A DNA stretch of 39,368 nucleotides from Planctomycetota bacterium (GCA_024276705.1 JAJRWS010000214.1:1-39368), one strand, 5' to 3'. Positions 15,855 through 23,262 are shown, numbered from the stretch's first letter. The notes: generated from the sequence alone by a model not told the origin. Numbers and translations are program-made.

Positions 15855-17696
15855 ATGGAGCAAACCGACCACCATACGTCCCCGGTCAATGTTGCCACCC
15901 GCCTGACGGAAGTTGCCGCACGGATGCCCGAAGCGTTGGCAGTGGTTGATGAGGCGCGAGACGCGAGACGCGAGGCACGAGTTGACAATGCAACACGTGC
16001 CACATTCGCCGAGTTGGACGCCGATGCGACGGCGATCGCTCGCGGACTGGTGAAAATGGGCGTCGTGCCCGGCACTCGGCTGGCCCTGCTGGTGCCACCT
16101 GGCGTGGAGTTTGTCAAGCTGGTGTTTGGACTGCTCCGCAGTGGCGCGACCACCGTATTGATTGATCCGGGCATGTGCCGCCGGCATCTGGTCCGATGTC
16201 TGGCCGCCGTGGAGCCGAAAGGATTTATCGCGATCAGTCCGGCCCAGGCGGTACGCCAGCTATTACGACACCAATTCCCTCAAGCTCGTTATAACGTGAC
16301 CATTGGCCGGCGCTGGTTTTGGCGCGGCCCGACTTACCGGCAATTGATTACCCGGGGCCAGCGTTCAGGTGTTTCCCTGCCAGATACAGGTGCCAACGAC
16401 CCGGCCGCCATTATCTACACCAGCGGTAGCACCGGTCCGCCCAAGGGGGTCCTCTACACACACCAGATGCTCGCCACGCAGGCCAGCCAAATCCGGCAGC
16501 AGTATGCAATCGAGCCTGGCGGCATCGACCTGGCCTGTTTTGCCCTGTTCGGTTTATTCAATTCGGTGATGGGAGTCACTACGATTTTTCCCAACATCGA
16601 TTTTTCACGGCCAGCCACCGCCGTGCCGCAACAGTTGCTGGCAGCCGCTAACCGGTGGCAGGTCACCCAAGCTTTCGCCTCGCCGGCCATCTGGGATAAC
16701 CTGAGCCGCTACTGCCAGCAGCACGGAAGGCAGATTCCCTCGCTCCGTAAAGTCCTTTCCTGCGGCGCCCCGGTACCCGCCGACATCCTGCAACGTACTT
16801 TGGCCTGCGCCCACGCGGATGCTCAAATGCACACTCCCTACGGAGCGACCGAATGCCTGCCGATTGCCACAATCGAGGCCCGTGAAGTATTGACCGAGAC
16901 GGCTGCCCAAACGGCCCATGGCGCGGGAATTTGTGTCGGCCGCAAGTTTGCATGTGGCGATTGGCGCGTGATTCGTATCACCGACACGCCCATCCGCACG
17001 ATCGATCAGGCCGAAGAGTTGACCACCGGCCAGGTGGGAGAATTGATCGTTCGCGGCCCACAAGTGTCGCCGGAGTATGTAGTTGATGAGGCGCGAGGTG
17101 CGAGGCGCGAGTTAATGGGATGCAAGACGCGAGGCGCGGGGCGCGAGGCGCGAGTTGGTGAGACACCAGGTGAGGCGCGGGGCAACGACCCCAATGCGTT
17201 GGCAAAGATCCATGACGGTGAGGAGATATGGCATCGGCTGGGCGATGTGGGCTACTTCGACGACCGGCAGCGATTCTGGTATTGTGGTCGCAAAGCGCAT
17301 CGAGTGGAAACGGCCGCCGGCACGCTCTACTCGGTTTGCTGCGAAGCGGTTTTCAACCAGCATGCCCACGTTCAGCGTTCCGCCCTGGTGGGCAGCGGTC
17401 GTCCAGGAACGCAAATCCCGATACTGGTCGTGGAAACGATTCGTGACTGGCAATCATCCCAGCGCGAATCGGGCCAAGGCTCCGGTCGTAACCAGCAGGC
17501 CTGGGACCAGTTGGTCGACCAACTGCGAGAACTGGGCCAGCAGCACCCGTCCACCAAGAACATCCAACAATTCCTGTGGCATCCTTCCCTGCCGGTCGAT
17601 GTCCGCCACAATGCCAAGATCAACCGCGAACAACTGGCTGAATGGGCCAATAAAGAGCAGAGAGCGGAGAGCGGAGAGCGGAGAGTGAAGAGCTAA
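15855..17696 (+). CDS. oleC: OleC-type AMP-dependent beta-lactone synthetase
   Basis: 613 residues of the acyl-adenylating superfamily. OleC-like features: LALLVPPGVEFVKLVFGLLRSGATTVLIDPGM near residue 75, the P-loop IIYTSGSTGPPKGV near 184, FALFGLFNSVMGVTTIFP, HTPYGATECLP, WHRLGDVGYFDD and FWYCGRKAHRVE, ending VDVRHNAKINREQLAEW. In characterised Ole pathways OleC turns a beta-hydroxy acid into a beta-lactone, later decarboxylated by OleB to an olefin. The OleD-type gene follows downstream. Two stretches made of GCGAGxC-type heptamers are translated, near residues 31-42 and 410-435, and the last residues plus the stop codon come from a third heptamer array. The second lies at a loop where I expect a short family sequence. 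No clear ribosome site. Confidence 0.85.
   Translation: MEQTDHHTSPVNVATRLTEVAARMPEALAVVDEARDARREARVDNATRATFAELDADATAIARGLVKMGVVPGTRLALLVPPGVEFVKLVFGLLRSGATTVLIDPGMCRRHLVRCLAAVEPKGFIAISPAQAVRQLLRHQFPQARYNVTIGRRWFWRGPTYRQLITRGQRSGVSLPDTGANDPAAIIYTSGSTGPPKGVLYTHQMLATQASQIRQQYAIEPGGIDLACFALFGLFNSVMGVTTIFPNIDFSRPATAVPQQLLAAANRWQVTQAFASPAIWDNLSRYCQQHGRQIPSLRKVLSCGAPVPADILQRTLACAHADAQMHTPYGATECLPIATIEAREVLTETAAQTAHGAGICVGRKFACGDWRVIRITDTPIRTIDQAEELTTGQVGELIVRGPQVSPEYVVDEARGARRELMGCKTRGAGREARVGETPGEARGNDPNALAKIHDGEEIWHRLGDVGYFDDRQRFWYCGRKAHRVETAAGTLYSVCCEAVFNQHAHVQRSALVGSGRPGTQIPILVVETIRDWQSSQRESGQGSGRNQQAWDQLVDQLRELGQQHPSTKNIQQFLWHPSLPVDVRHNAKINREQLAEWANKEQRAESGERRVKS
15955..15982 (+). repeat. Heptamer tandem repeat inside oleC, N-terminal part (CGCGAGA type)
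   Basis: Four 7-mers: CGCGAGA twice, CGCGAGG, CACGAGT, translated as ARDARREARV. It is preceded by GTTGATGAGGCGCGAG, a 16-nt sequence that recurs exactly at 17082-17097 before the second array in the same gene. Confidence 0.75.
17091..17154 (+). repeat. Heptamer tandem repeats inside oleC, second site (GCGCGAG type)
   Basis: Three 7-mers (17091-17111: GCGCGAG, GTGCGAG, GCGCGAG), a 15-nt interruption, then four more (17127-17154: ACGCGAG, GCGCGGG, GCGCGAG twice). All are translated in frame as an Arg/Ala/Gly-rich segment between SPEYV and ALAKIHDGEEIWHRLGD. Confidence 0.75.
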
Positions 17697-17710
17697 GAGC
17701 CGGGAGCGAA
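17655..17710 (+). repeat. Heptamer tandem repeat across the oleC stop codon (GAGCGGA type, 8 units)
   Basis: Eight contiguous 7-mers: GAGCAGA, GAGCGGA three times, GAGTGAA, GAGCTAA, GAGCCGG, GAGCGAA. The stop codon TAA (17694-17696) lies in the sixth unit, so the terminal residues EQRAESGERRVKS are repeat-encoded. Confidence 0.85.
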
Positions 17711-17777
17711 ACCTTCATCTTGATCCTAACCTGGGCGTGTCGGGGCAACCTGGCATGAACGGGTCGACATGAAGGAA

Positions 17778-17816
17778 TCAGGGCCTTTTTTCTGAACCCT
17801 GAATCCAGGGCTTTTT
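17778..17816 (+). terminator. Possible intrinsic terminator downstream of oleC
   Basis: TCAGGG (17778-17783) pairs with CCCTGA (17797-17802), a 6-bp stem that extends imperfectly outward. It is followed by AGGGC and a T-run (17812-17816). It lies about 80 nt after the oleC stop, so oleC and oleD may not share one uninterrupted transcript. Confidence 0.45.
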
Positions 17817-17833
17817 ACTAGCACCAGCAAAAC

Positions 17834-18351
17834 TATCGGGCCCGCTATCGGGATCGAAATAACATGGGTCTGAGACACGAAAAATTGGATGTTTACCGTC
17901 TCTCGATGAAGTAGAAAGTCATCAACGAAAAACGGAATAGGACCGTACGGTCGCCAGGCTAAGTCGCTTAGTACGACTGAGCTAAGTCAAGTCACAAAGG
18001 AACCACTAATAAACGCCAATAAACGCTATAGGGTAGAGATCATTAACAAGAATACGCATTGCATCAGGGTGTGGTTAGGTTCGATGGGGTCAGTGGTTCT
18101 TCCTCCCAGTATTGCAACTTTATATTTCCAAGGATTCGCGTCCATTCGCGTCCATTCGTGTCCATTCGTGTCCATTCGCGGTTTTTTCTTTATTCCTTGT
18201 CAGATTTACCTAGCGCTGTAGGGTTAGGCCGCAGAGGCTACTCGGTCAAAGAAGATTCCGCTCCTTATGCATTCGCGGAATTCGATAGCGATAGCGAGTC
18301 CCGAGTCCCGAGTCCGAGTCCGATCCCGATGATTAAGTACTCGTAGTCGAC
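17834..18351 (+). pseudogene. Remnant of a four-helix-bundle (S23/IVS-like) protein gene, copy 2, with repeat E in its middle
   Basis: The upstream part carries TCGGGA-type units and AAATAACATGGG as in copy 1. The N-terminus starts at 17864 (MGLRHEKLDVYRLSMK) and stops at 17912-17914. The C-terminus is recognisable at 18224-18346 (LGRRGYSVKEDSAPYAFAEFDSDSESR...), ending TAG. Between them is unrelated sequence including dispersed repeat E (18075-18228), which butts against LGRRGYS. The usual middle of the family (three helices, about 90 residues) is missing. The two ends are in the same reading frame but separated by stops. It lies between oleC and oleD. Confidence 0.72.
18075..18228 (+). repeat. 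Dispersed repeat E, copy 2 (expanded CATTCGCGTC units)
   Basis: Forward copy of the element found inverted at 15480-15608. It has about four to five 10-mer units (CATTCGCGTC and CATTCGTGTC) against about two in the other copy. The two copies flank oleC in opposite orientation about 2.5 kb apart. Confidence 0.75.
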
Positions 18352-18371
18352 CCTCAACCTTCAACCCTCTC

Positions 18372-18399
18372 CCTGACACCCGACACCTGACACCCGATT
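18372..18399 (+). repeat. Heptamer tandem repeat before oleD (CCTGACA/CCCGACA, 4 units)
   Basis: Four 7-mers: CCTGACA, CCCGACA, CCTGACA, CCCGATT, ending 6 nt before the oleD ATG. It occupies the place where a ribosome site would be; no Shine-Dalgarno-like sequence is visible. Confidence 0.7.
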
Positions 18400-18405
18400 T
18401 TTCCC

Positions 18406-19410
18406 ATGCATGCACTGGTTACCGGCGGTGGCGGCTTTCTGGGCCTTGCGATTGTCCAACAACTTCGAGACCGGGGCGACCAGGTTCGCAGCTTGAACCG
18501 TGGCGCTTATCCGGAACTAGAAACCTTGGGAGTCGAAGTGGTGCGGGGAGACCTGCGTGACGGACAAACCGTTGCGACTGCGTGCCAGGGCGTCGACTGT
18601 GTGTTTCACACGGCTGCCATGGCAGGCATCTGGGGCCCATGGGAAACTTATTACGATATCAATGTTCTGGGGACCCAGAACGTACTGGACGGTTGCCGGC
18701 GTGAGCAGGTCCCTCGGCTGGTCTACACCAGTAGCCCCAGTGTGACCTTTGCCGGCGCGGACCAATGCGGTTACGACGAAAAAGCCCCGTATGCATCCAC
18801 CTGGCTGGCCCATTATCCGCATACCAAAGCGTTGGCCGAACAGGCGGTCCTGAAGGCGAACGGCAAGGGCCATTTGAAAACCTGTGCCTTGCGGCCTCAC
18901 CTCATCTGGGGCCCGCGGGATAGCCAGCTCGTTCCCCGTTTGATTCGGCGGGCCCGCTCAGGCCGTTTGCGCCGCGTCGGCGATGGCACCAACCGGGTCG
19001 ATACGATTTATGTCGAGAACGCGGCTACCGCCCACCTGCAAGCGGCGGATGCCCTGACCTCCAACGATTCCCAAGTCATGGGAAAAGCTTATTTCCTCAG
19101 TCAAGGGGAGCCGGTCAACTGCTGGCAGTGGATCGACCAGCTACTAGCCCTTGCCAATTTGCCCCCGGTGCAAAAAACAATCTCCCTGGCCACCGCAAGC
19201 CGTGTCGGCGCGGTCTTGGAGACGCTCTATCGGTTCCTGCGATTGCCTGGCGAGCCTCCCATGACCCGTTTCCTGGCCGCCCAACTGGGCCGCTCCCACT
19301 GGTTCGATATCACGGCCGCCCGGCACGATTTAGGCTACCAGCCTCAAGTGTCGACCGCCGCAGGAATGCAACATCTGGCCGACTGGCTGCAAACCAGACA
19401 CCAGCGGTGA
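18406..19410 (+). CDS. oleD: OleD-type NAD(P)-dependent 2-alkyl-3-oxoalkanoate reductase
   Basis: 334 residues, extended short-chain dehydrogenase/reductase. Nucleotide-binding motif TGGGGFLG at residues 7-14; RGDLRD; VFHTAAMAGIWGPWETYYDINVLGT; Ser in YTSSPSVTFAG; catalytic YPHTK near residue 138; then RPHLIWGPRDSQLVPRL and the C-terminal LRLPGEPPMTRFLAAQLG...DLGYQPQVS. The combination SLNRGAYPELETLGVEVVRGDL, YTSSPSVTF and LPGEPPMTRFLA is typical of OleD, which reduces the OleA product before OleC acts. Separated from oleC by about 700 bp containing repeats and a pseudogene. It starts at an ATG without a ribosome site, just behind a heptamer repeat. Confidence 0.87.
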   Translation: MHALVTGGGGFLGLAIVQQLRDRGDQVRSLNRGAYPELETLGVEVVRGDLRDGQTVATACQGVDCVFHTAAMAGIWGPWETYYDINVLGTQNVLDGCRREQVPRLVYTSSPSVTFAGADQCGYDEKAPYASTWLAHYPHTKALAEQAVLKANGKGHLKTCALRPHLIWGPRDSQLVPRLIRRARSGRLRRVGDGTNRVDTIYVENAATAHLQAADALTSNDSQVMGKAYFLSQGEPVNCWQWIDQLLALANLPPVQKTISLATASRVGAVLETLYRFLRLPGEPPMTRFLAAQLGRSHWFDITAARHDLGYQPQVSTAAGMQHLADWLQTRHQR

Positions 19411-19588
19411 GCGCACCAGTCACGATTGCCGTTGGGCCGTGAAGTACAACGATTTAGGGGTGACCGAAAAATAACTCGGCCGTTCCCCGGGCAGGCTCCC
19501 GTGGGCTCTAGCCATTTGCCCCTGGGGCGACTACAATGGGGGGTTTGTTTTAGCGGACTGTTGACACATAAAGAAGAGGGAAACACGC

Positions 19589-21361
19589 GTGCTACGAACC
19601 CATACATGCGGTGAGCTGCGAGCAGAACAGGTCGGTCAATCGGTCACTTTGTGCGGCTGGGTGGACACTTATCGAGACCATGGCGGCGGCCTGTTTGTCG
19701 ACCTGCGAGACCGTTATGGACTCACCCAAGTCGTCTTCAATCCGCCCGATTCATCCGCCGAGGTCATCGAAGCGAGCAAGTCGCTACGCAGCGAATATGT
19801 CCTGGCTGTGGAAGGAAATGTCGCCGAGCGGCCAACCGGCATGGCCAATCCCAAGCTGGCCACCGGAGCGATCGAAGTCCGCGTCACTCGCTTTCGCCTG
19901 CTGAACAAAAGCCTCACTCCGCCCATCTCCCCGAGTAGCCTGGAATTGCCCGGCGAAGATCTGCGACTGAAATATCGCTACCTTGACTTGCGCCGGCGCG
20001 AGATGCAACAAACCCTCATGCTTCGCGATCGGCTGATCAAGCAAATGCGTGACTACTTCGCCGAGCATGATTTCCTGGACGTCGAAACGCCCGTCCTGGG
20101 CAGAAGCACCCCCGAGGGTGCCCGCGATTACCTGGTACCCAGCCGCGTGCATCCCGGCTCGTTCTACGCGTTGCCCCAGTCACCCCAACTCTACAAACAG
20201 ATTTTGATGATCGCCGGCTACGATCGCTACGTGCAAGTGGCTCGCTGCTTCCGTGACGAAGACCTGCGTGCCGACCGGCAACCGGAATTCACCCAGCTCG
20301 ATCTGGAAATGTCGTTTGTCGATGCCGACGACATCATGAACCTGCTCGATGGCCTGGTAGTCCGGCTCGCCAAACAGGAGCGGGATATCGACCTGTCCGT
20401 TCCCCTGCCACGGATGACGTATGCGGAAGCAATGGACCGCTTTGGGCACGACGCTCCCGACTTGCGGTTTGGCCTCGAGCTGGTCGACTGCACCGACCTG
20501 GCGGCCGAGGCGGAATTTCGCGTCTTCAGCAGCGTAGCCAACTCGGGTGGCAAAGTCCGTTGCATCAATGCCAAGAATGGCACCAAACATTACTCACGGC
20601 GAGGGATCGATGCACTCACCAAATTCGTGGGCGACTATGGCGCAAAGGGTCTGGCCTGGTTCCGCGTGGAAGAGGATGGCAAGCTCAACTCGACCATCGC
20701 TAAAAATTTCACCGCCGAATTGCTGGCCAAATTCGCCCAGCGCATGGAGGCCGAACCGGGCGACCTGCTGCTGTTTGTGGCCGATCGATGGGAAGTGACC
20801 TGCAAGGCGCTGCATGCGCTGCGAACCAAAATGGGCCGGGAAATGAAACTCTACGACCCGCAAAGCATGCACTTTTCCTGGGTCACGGAATTCCCGATGT
20901 TCGAATACGACGACGAAGCCGAGCGTTGGACCGCGATGCACCATCCGTTCACCGCGCCCCTGGAAGAAGACCTGCCCCTGCTCGATCAGCAACCCGGCAA
21001 GTGCCGGGCCCAGGCCTACGACCTGGTCATCAATGGGAGCGAAGCGGGAGGTGGTACGATCCGTATTCATGATGCGGGCACCCAACAAAAAGTGTTTGGG
21101 TTGCTCGGCATCGACGAACAGACCGCCCGCAGTCAGTTCGGATTCCTGCTGGAAGCCCTCCAATATGGTGCTCCGCCGCATGGCGGGATCGCTCTGGGAA
21201 TCGACCGGCTGGTCATGCTGTTTGGCCAACTGGAAAACATCCGGGACGCCATCGCTTTTCCCAAAACACAAAGGGCGGCCGACCTGATGACCGAAGCACC
21301 TGGCGAAGTCGACCTACAGCAGCTCCGGGAACTGGGTCTGCGCATTCGGCTTGACGATTGA
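19589..21361 (+). CDS. aspS: Aspartyl-tRNA synthetase, bacterial type
   Basis: Charges tRNA-Asp (and possibly tRNA-Asn). 590 residues, normal for bacterial AspRS. Features: N-terminal OB-fold anticodon-binding domain (LCGWVDTYRDHGGGLFVDLRDRYG), SLELPGEDLRLKYRYLDLRR, class II motif 1 with DFLDVETPVLGRSTPEGARDYL, QLDLEMSFVDADD and motif 2 (QVARCFRDEDLRADRQPEFTQ), an inserted GAD domain around residues 310-410, and motif 3 GIALGIDRLVMLFG. It starts at GTG 19589, about 9 nt after GAAGAGGG. The thioredoxin-fold gene follows after about 92 bp. Confidence 0.97.
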   Translation: MLRTHTCGELRAEQVGQSVTLCGWVDTYRDHGGGLFVDLRDRYGLTQVVFNPPDSSAEVIEASKSLRSEYVLAVEGNVAERPTGMANPKLATGAIEVRVTRFRLLNKSLTPPISPSSLELPGEDLRLKYRYLDLRRREMQQTLMLRDRLIKQMRDYFAEHDFLDVETPVLGRSTPEGARDYLVPSRVHPGSFYALPQSPQLYKQILMIAGYDRYVQVARCFRDEDLRADRQPEFTQLDLEMSFVDADDIMNLLDGLVVRLAKQERDIDLSVPLPRMTYAEAMDRFGHDAPDLRFGLELVDCTDLAAEAEFRVFSSVANSGGKVRCINAKNGTKHYSRRGIDALTKFVGDYGAKGLAWFRVEEDGKLNSTIAKNFTAELLAKFAQRMEAEPGDLLLFVADRWEVTCKALHALRTKMGREMKLYDPQSMHFSWVTEFPMFEYDDEAERWTAMHHPFTAPLEEDLPLLDQQPGKCRAQAYDLVINGSEAGGGTIRIHDAGTQQKVFGLLGIDEQTARSQFGFLLEALQYGAPPHGGIALGIDRLVMLFGQLENIRDAIAFPKTQRAADLMTEAPGEVDLQQLRELGLRIRLDD

Positions 21362-21453
21362 TTCGAGTGTTGATTAAACGGCCTGGCATCTGCCAGCGCG
21401 AGATGCGACGGCTCTCACGCCCCCCTGCAAAAACCCACGACAGGAAGCAACCG

Positions 21454-22131
21454 ATGTCGAGAGGATGGAATTTTCGGACAAGTCTCAGGCCCACGCTGGC
21501 TGGCAGCGTACTCCTGGTACTCCTTGTGCCTGGCATTCTACCCACGCCAGGAAGGCCAGCCGGATCGGGCCAGATGGCCCGCGCGGCACAAAAACCGGGG
21601 CCCCCCGAAAAGGGGAAAACCGATACTGCCGCAACTCGCATCCCTCCCGTACTCCTCTCGACCGGCCATCGCAAGCTTTGCCGAGTCTACGTGGGAGATC
21701 ACTTGCCTCCTATCGAGCTTCCCCGATTGGGTGGCAAAATGACCGATTTGGCCAGTCTCCAAGGCAAACGGGCCACGGTTGTACTGTTCTGGCATCCCGA
21801 CCGCTGGATGGCCCAGGGCGCACTCGATGATTTATCGGGGCTGGCCAGGCAGTGGGTCAACCAAGATGTGGCGCTGGTCGGTATCGCCAGCAGCCAGCCG
21901 GCCGGAGCCATCCAGGCCCAGTTGACGGCAGCGAAAGCGACCTTTCCTCACTTGCTCGACGTGGACAATCAAGCCTATGCGCTGGTCAGTTCTGCAGTTG
22001 GCACAACCGCCCTGCCAAGAGTCTATGTGCTCGATGCGGAAGGCAAAATAGCCTGGTTCGACATCGAGTATTCGGAAGCGACTCGGCGTGAATTACGGCA
22101 GACGCTCAAGGTTCTCCTGAAAAATCCATAG
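21454..22131 (+). CDS. Secreted thioredoxin-fold (redoxin/TlpA-like) protein lacking the CXXC motif
   Basis: 225 residues from the ATG at 21454, which has AGGA about 9 nt upstream; the open frame reaches back into the aspS stop via TTG. A signal peptide (SLRPTLAGSVLLVLLVPGILP) is followed by a Pro/Gly-rich linker and a redoxin domain: VGDHLPPIELPRLGGKMTDLASLQGKRATVVLFW, then GLARQWVNQDVALVGIAS, ATFPHLLDVDNQAYALVS, and the cis-Pro region TTALPRVYVLDAEGKI. Where thiol enzymes have WCxxC after VVLFW, this protein has HPDRW, so it probably lacks thiol-redox activity. It may be a chaperone-like or structural relative. Confidence 0.8.
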   Translation: MSRGWNFRTSLRPTLAGSVLLVLLVPGILPTPGRPAGSGQMARAAQKPGPPEKGKTDTAATRIPPVLLSTGHRKLCRVYVGDHLPPIELPRLGGKMTDLASLQGKRATVVLFWHPDRWMAQGALDDLSGLARQWVNQDVALVGIASSQPAGAIQAQLTAAKATFPHLLDVDNQAYALVSSAVGTTALPRVYVLDAEGKIAWFDIEYSEATRRELRQTLKVLLKNP

Positions 22132-22210
22132 ATCCAGCGCTTTCGGCAAATTCCACCTGGATTACTTGATTTACCATCCCACAGTGGTATCCTGGACGGT
22201 AGTGGATCTT

Positions 22211-22264
22211 TTTGTCCCGTATTGTTCCTTTGTCCCGTATTGTTCCTTTGTCCCGTATTGTTCC
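22211..22264 (+). repeat. Three exact tandem copies of an 18-bp unit in a 5' leader
   Basis: The unit TTTGTCCCGTATTGTTCC is repeated exactly at 22211-22228, 22229-22246 and 22247-22264. The last copy runs into the ribosome site GGGAGG of the gene starting at 22278. The unit is a multiple of three, but the frame upstream of the ATG is unlikely to be translated. Confidence 0.9.
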
Positions 22265-22277
22265 GGGAGGTAAAATC

Positions 22278-23114
22278 ATGAGCTGTATCGACGCGCGCAA
22301 AATCACCTGGATATTTCTCCTGACCGGCACCCTGTTCATGCTGCCTGGGGGCAAAGCCGAGGCGCAATACTGGAACGCTTACTATGCGGGCGTCAGGCCG
22401 GTCGTCTACAGCACCGTGGCGTATCGGGCCGGTTATTATGGTGGTACCTACGGGTATTATAATGCCTACTACCCAGGCCCGTTTGCCCGGGTGGCCAATC
22501 GGGTTCGGGCACGACGGGCGGCTCGCGCCTATTATCGCAATGCTTATGCTTGCTGCTATGGCGTGTCAAGCTACTACACCAGATGTTGCGATCCTTGTGG
22601 CTATGTCGCGGCCTACCCGAGTTGCTACACGCCCTGCTGCAACCCCTGCTGTACGAGCGACCCCTGCTGTTACGGGGGCGAATACGCGACTGCCAGCTGC
22701 TGCGCGCCGGCCAGCGACTCGGGCACCCAACTGACTCCGGCCCCAGCAGACAATCCGGCCCCGGCGGATGCGCCAGCCGCGGCACCGACACCCGCCACTC
22801 CACCACCTGCCACTGGGGAGGCGGCTGACAACAGTGCCCGAATCGAAGTTACCCTGCCAGCCGAGGCACGCGTCTATGTCAACAACCGGCTGACCAAGAG
22901 CACCGGAAGTCGGCGTCAGTACCTGTCGGCTGGCCTCAACCCGGGCGGCATCTATGCCTACCATATTCGGGTCGAGTATCGGCACCAGGGCAAGGAAATG
23001 GTCGAACAGCGGACGGTGCGGATGCGTGCCGGCCAGCAGATCGCCTTGGAATTTCCCAACACCGAACTGGCTAAAACAAAAGCCAGCACCACACGGCTGG
23101 CCAGCTTGCAATAA
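22278..23114 (+). CDS. Secreted Cys/Tyr-rich protein with TIGR03000-type planctomycete domain
   Basis: 278 residues. The ATG at 22278 is preceded by GGGAGG at good spacing. A signal peptide (ITWIFLLTGTLFMLPGGKAEA) leads to a Tyr/Gly/Ala-rich segment (YYAGVRPVVYSTVAYRAGYYG), a Cys-rich stretch of about 55 residues (CCDPCGYVAAYPSCYTPCC, SDPCCYGG), a Pro/Ala-rich linker, and a C-terminal domain of about 75 residues (ARIEVTLPAEARVYVNNRLTKSTGSRR...GGIYAYHIRVEYRHQGKEM...RTVRMRAGQQIALEF). That domain fits the TIGR03000 family known from planctomycetes. The role is probably cell-surface; partners are unknown. Confidence 0.83.
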   Translation: MSCIDARKITWIFLLTGTLFMLPGGKAEAQYWNAYYAGVRPVVYSTVAYRAGYYGGTYGYYNAYYPGPFARVANRVRARRAARAYYRNAYACCYGVSSYYTRCCDPCGYVAAYPSCYTPCCNPCCTSDPCCYGGEYATASCCAPASDSGTQLTPAPADNPAPADAPAAAPTPATPPPATGEAADNSARIEVTLPAEARVYVNNRLTKSTGSRRQYLSAGLNPGGIYAYHIRVEYRHQGKEMVEQRTVRMRAGQQIALEFPNTELAKTKASTTRLASLQ

Positions 23115-23262
23115 ATACGGCAAGCCGCCTGGTGTGAGCAGCCGACGAGGAAAGCAACGTCAGTACCCTCGGCCGGTGGCCTGGATTGCTGTCTGCCACT
23201 GCCCTGCCCTGAAAGGAGCCGCCCCCTCAAATCAGGCTGTTTTTGGTAGGCTAACTTGTTCG

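Noticed and set aside
22211-22264. 18-bp tandem repeats considered as a CRISPR or coding repeat
   Set aside because: There are no spacers between units, and the ribosome site lies after the array, so it is untranslated leader.
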